Assembly (NCBI RefSeq): GCF_018035235.1
Contig: NZ_WPCV01000003.1
Span: forward strand, 124,001 to 188,000
DNA length: 64,000 bases
Reading direction: 5' to 3'
DNA from: Citrobacter sp. On2M
GTDB lineage: Bacteria; Pseudomonadota; Gammaproteobacteria; Enterobacterales; Enterobacteriaceae
The stretch's first letter is position 1. Each line of letters opens with the position of its first letter. The notes under the pieces are model-generated. The model made no database searches, was not told the DNA's origin, and saw only the letters and a list, made by a program, of their open reading frames with translations. This document shows, in pieces, positions 63,777 through 64,000 of the stretch. The translations under genes and the position numbers were made by a program.

Positions 63777-64000
63777 TCAGAAGTTATAATTAAATACGGC
63801 CATTGCCCCCTGACCTGTCTGGTGTTCAGATGCGTCGAGGTTGTAGTTGATACCGAAACTTACATTTCCTTTCTGCGCCTTCACACCGAGTTGTCCTGAG
63901 AACGAAGTATCATCAACAATCGTTGAAGACAGTGTATCGGATGCGTTAATACCGTAGGTACGAATATGCGTTTTCGCGTTGGTGTCGCCAGTAACCGGAA
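63777..64000 (-). CDS. C-terminal end of an outer-membrane beta-barrel (autotransporter-like), partial
   Basis: About 74 codons of a minus-strand gene that continues beyond the window. The sequence alternates polar and hydrophobic residues in strands (THIRTYGINAS, FSGQLGVKAQKGNVSFGINY) and ends AMAVFNYNF, with the C-terminal phenylalanine that the Bam machinery recognises. This fits the last strands of an autotransporter or similar barrel. The stop TGA is at 63779-63777. Confidence 0.75.
   Translation of the reverse strand, partial: PVTGDTNAKTHIRTYGINASDTLSSTIVDDTSFSGQLGVKAQKGNVSFGINYNLDASEHQTGQGAMAVFNYNF

Overview
The window is a chromosomal segment from a member of the Enterobacteriaceae close to Escherichia coli and Salmonella. 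Citrobacter is the most plausible genus. This rests on protein sequences that read as close orthologues of E. coli K-12 gene products, on E. coli-like regulatory sites (Pho boxes, TyrR boxes, an MhpR operator), on ERIC and REP repeats, and on backbone gene order. No species can be assigned from the sequence alone.

Left part (1-25.2 kb). A ymjA-like gene and a cold-shock-domain gene precede a decayed monooxygenase gene. Next is the complete mhp cluster for 3-(3-hydroxyphenyl)propionate catabolism (mhpR divergent from mhpABCDFET), where E. coli K-12 instead has lacI beside mhpR. Then come mmuPM (S-methylmethionine salvage) and a six-gene minus-strand unit: an UhpA/UhpB/UhpC-like sensory set followed by the AfuA/AfuB/AfuC sugar-phosphate ABC importer. 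In K-12, mmuPM-afuCB lies inside the CP4-6 prophage and the transporter is incomplete; here it is intact and no phage genes are visible. tauABCD (taurine uptake and desulfonation) and hemB follow.

Middle part (25.6-58.9 kb). This is E. coli-type backbone: ehaB/yaiT autotransporter, iprA, ampH, sbmA-yaiW, yaiY, yaiZ, ddlA, iraP, phoA-psiF, dgcC, proC, yaiI, aroL-yaiA-aroM, ppnP, rdgC, mak, araJ, sbcDC, phoBR, brnQ, proY, malZ. The one additional gene is an MdtG-like MFS transporter between ddlA and iraP, preceded by a perfect-consensus CRP site. Pho boxes precede phoA and phoB, so the phosphate-starvation regulator and its best-known target lie about 14 kb apart.

Right part (58.9-64 kb). Where E. 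coli has acpH after malZ, this genome has an accessory cluster: a LysR-type regulator divergent from an isochorismatase-like hydrolase, a two-domain protein with an ABM-like head and a membrane tail, and a YtcJ-like amidohydrolase with a Cys/His-rich C-terminal tail. A 53-codon membrane peptide gene and the 3' end of another outer-membrane beta-barrel gene lie at the edge. The function of this cluster is not known to me; it is the best candidate here for an undescribed system.

I saw no tRNA, rRNA, CRISPR array, insertion sequence or prophage genes. Mobile-type DNA is limited to two ERIC elements (one with an internal insert), one collapsed ERIC remnant and REP units.
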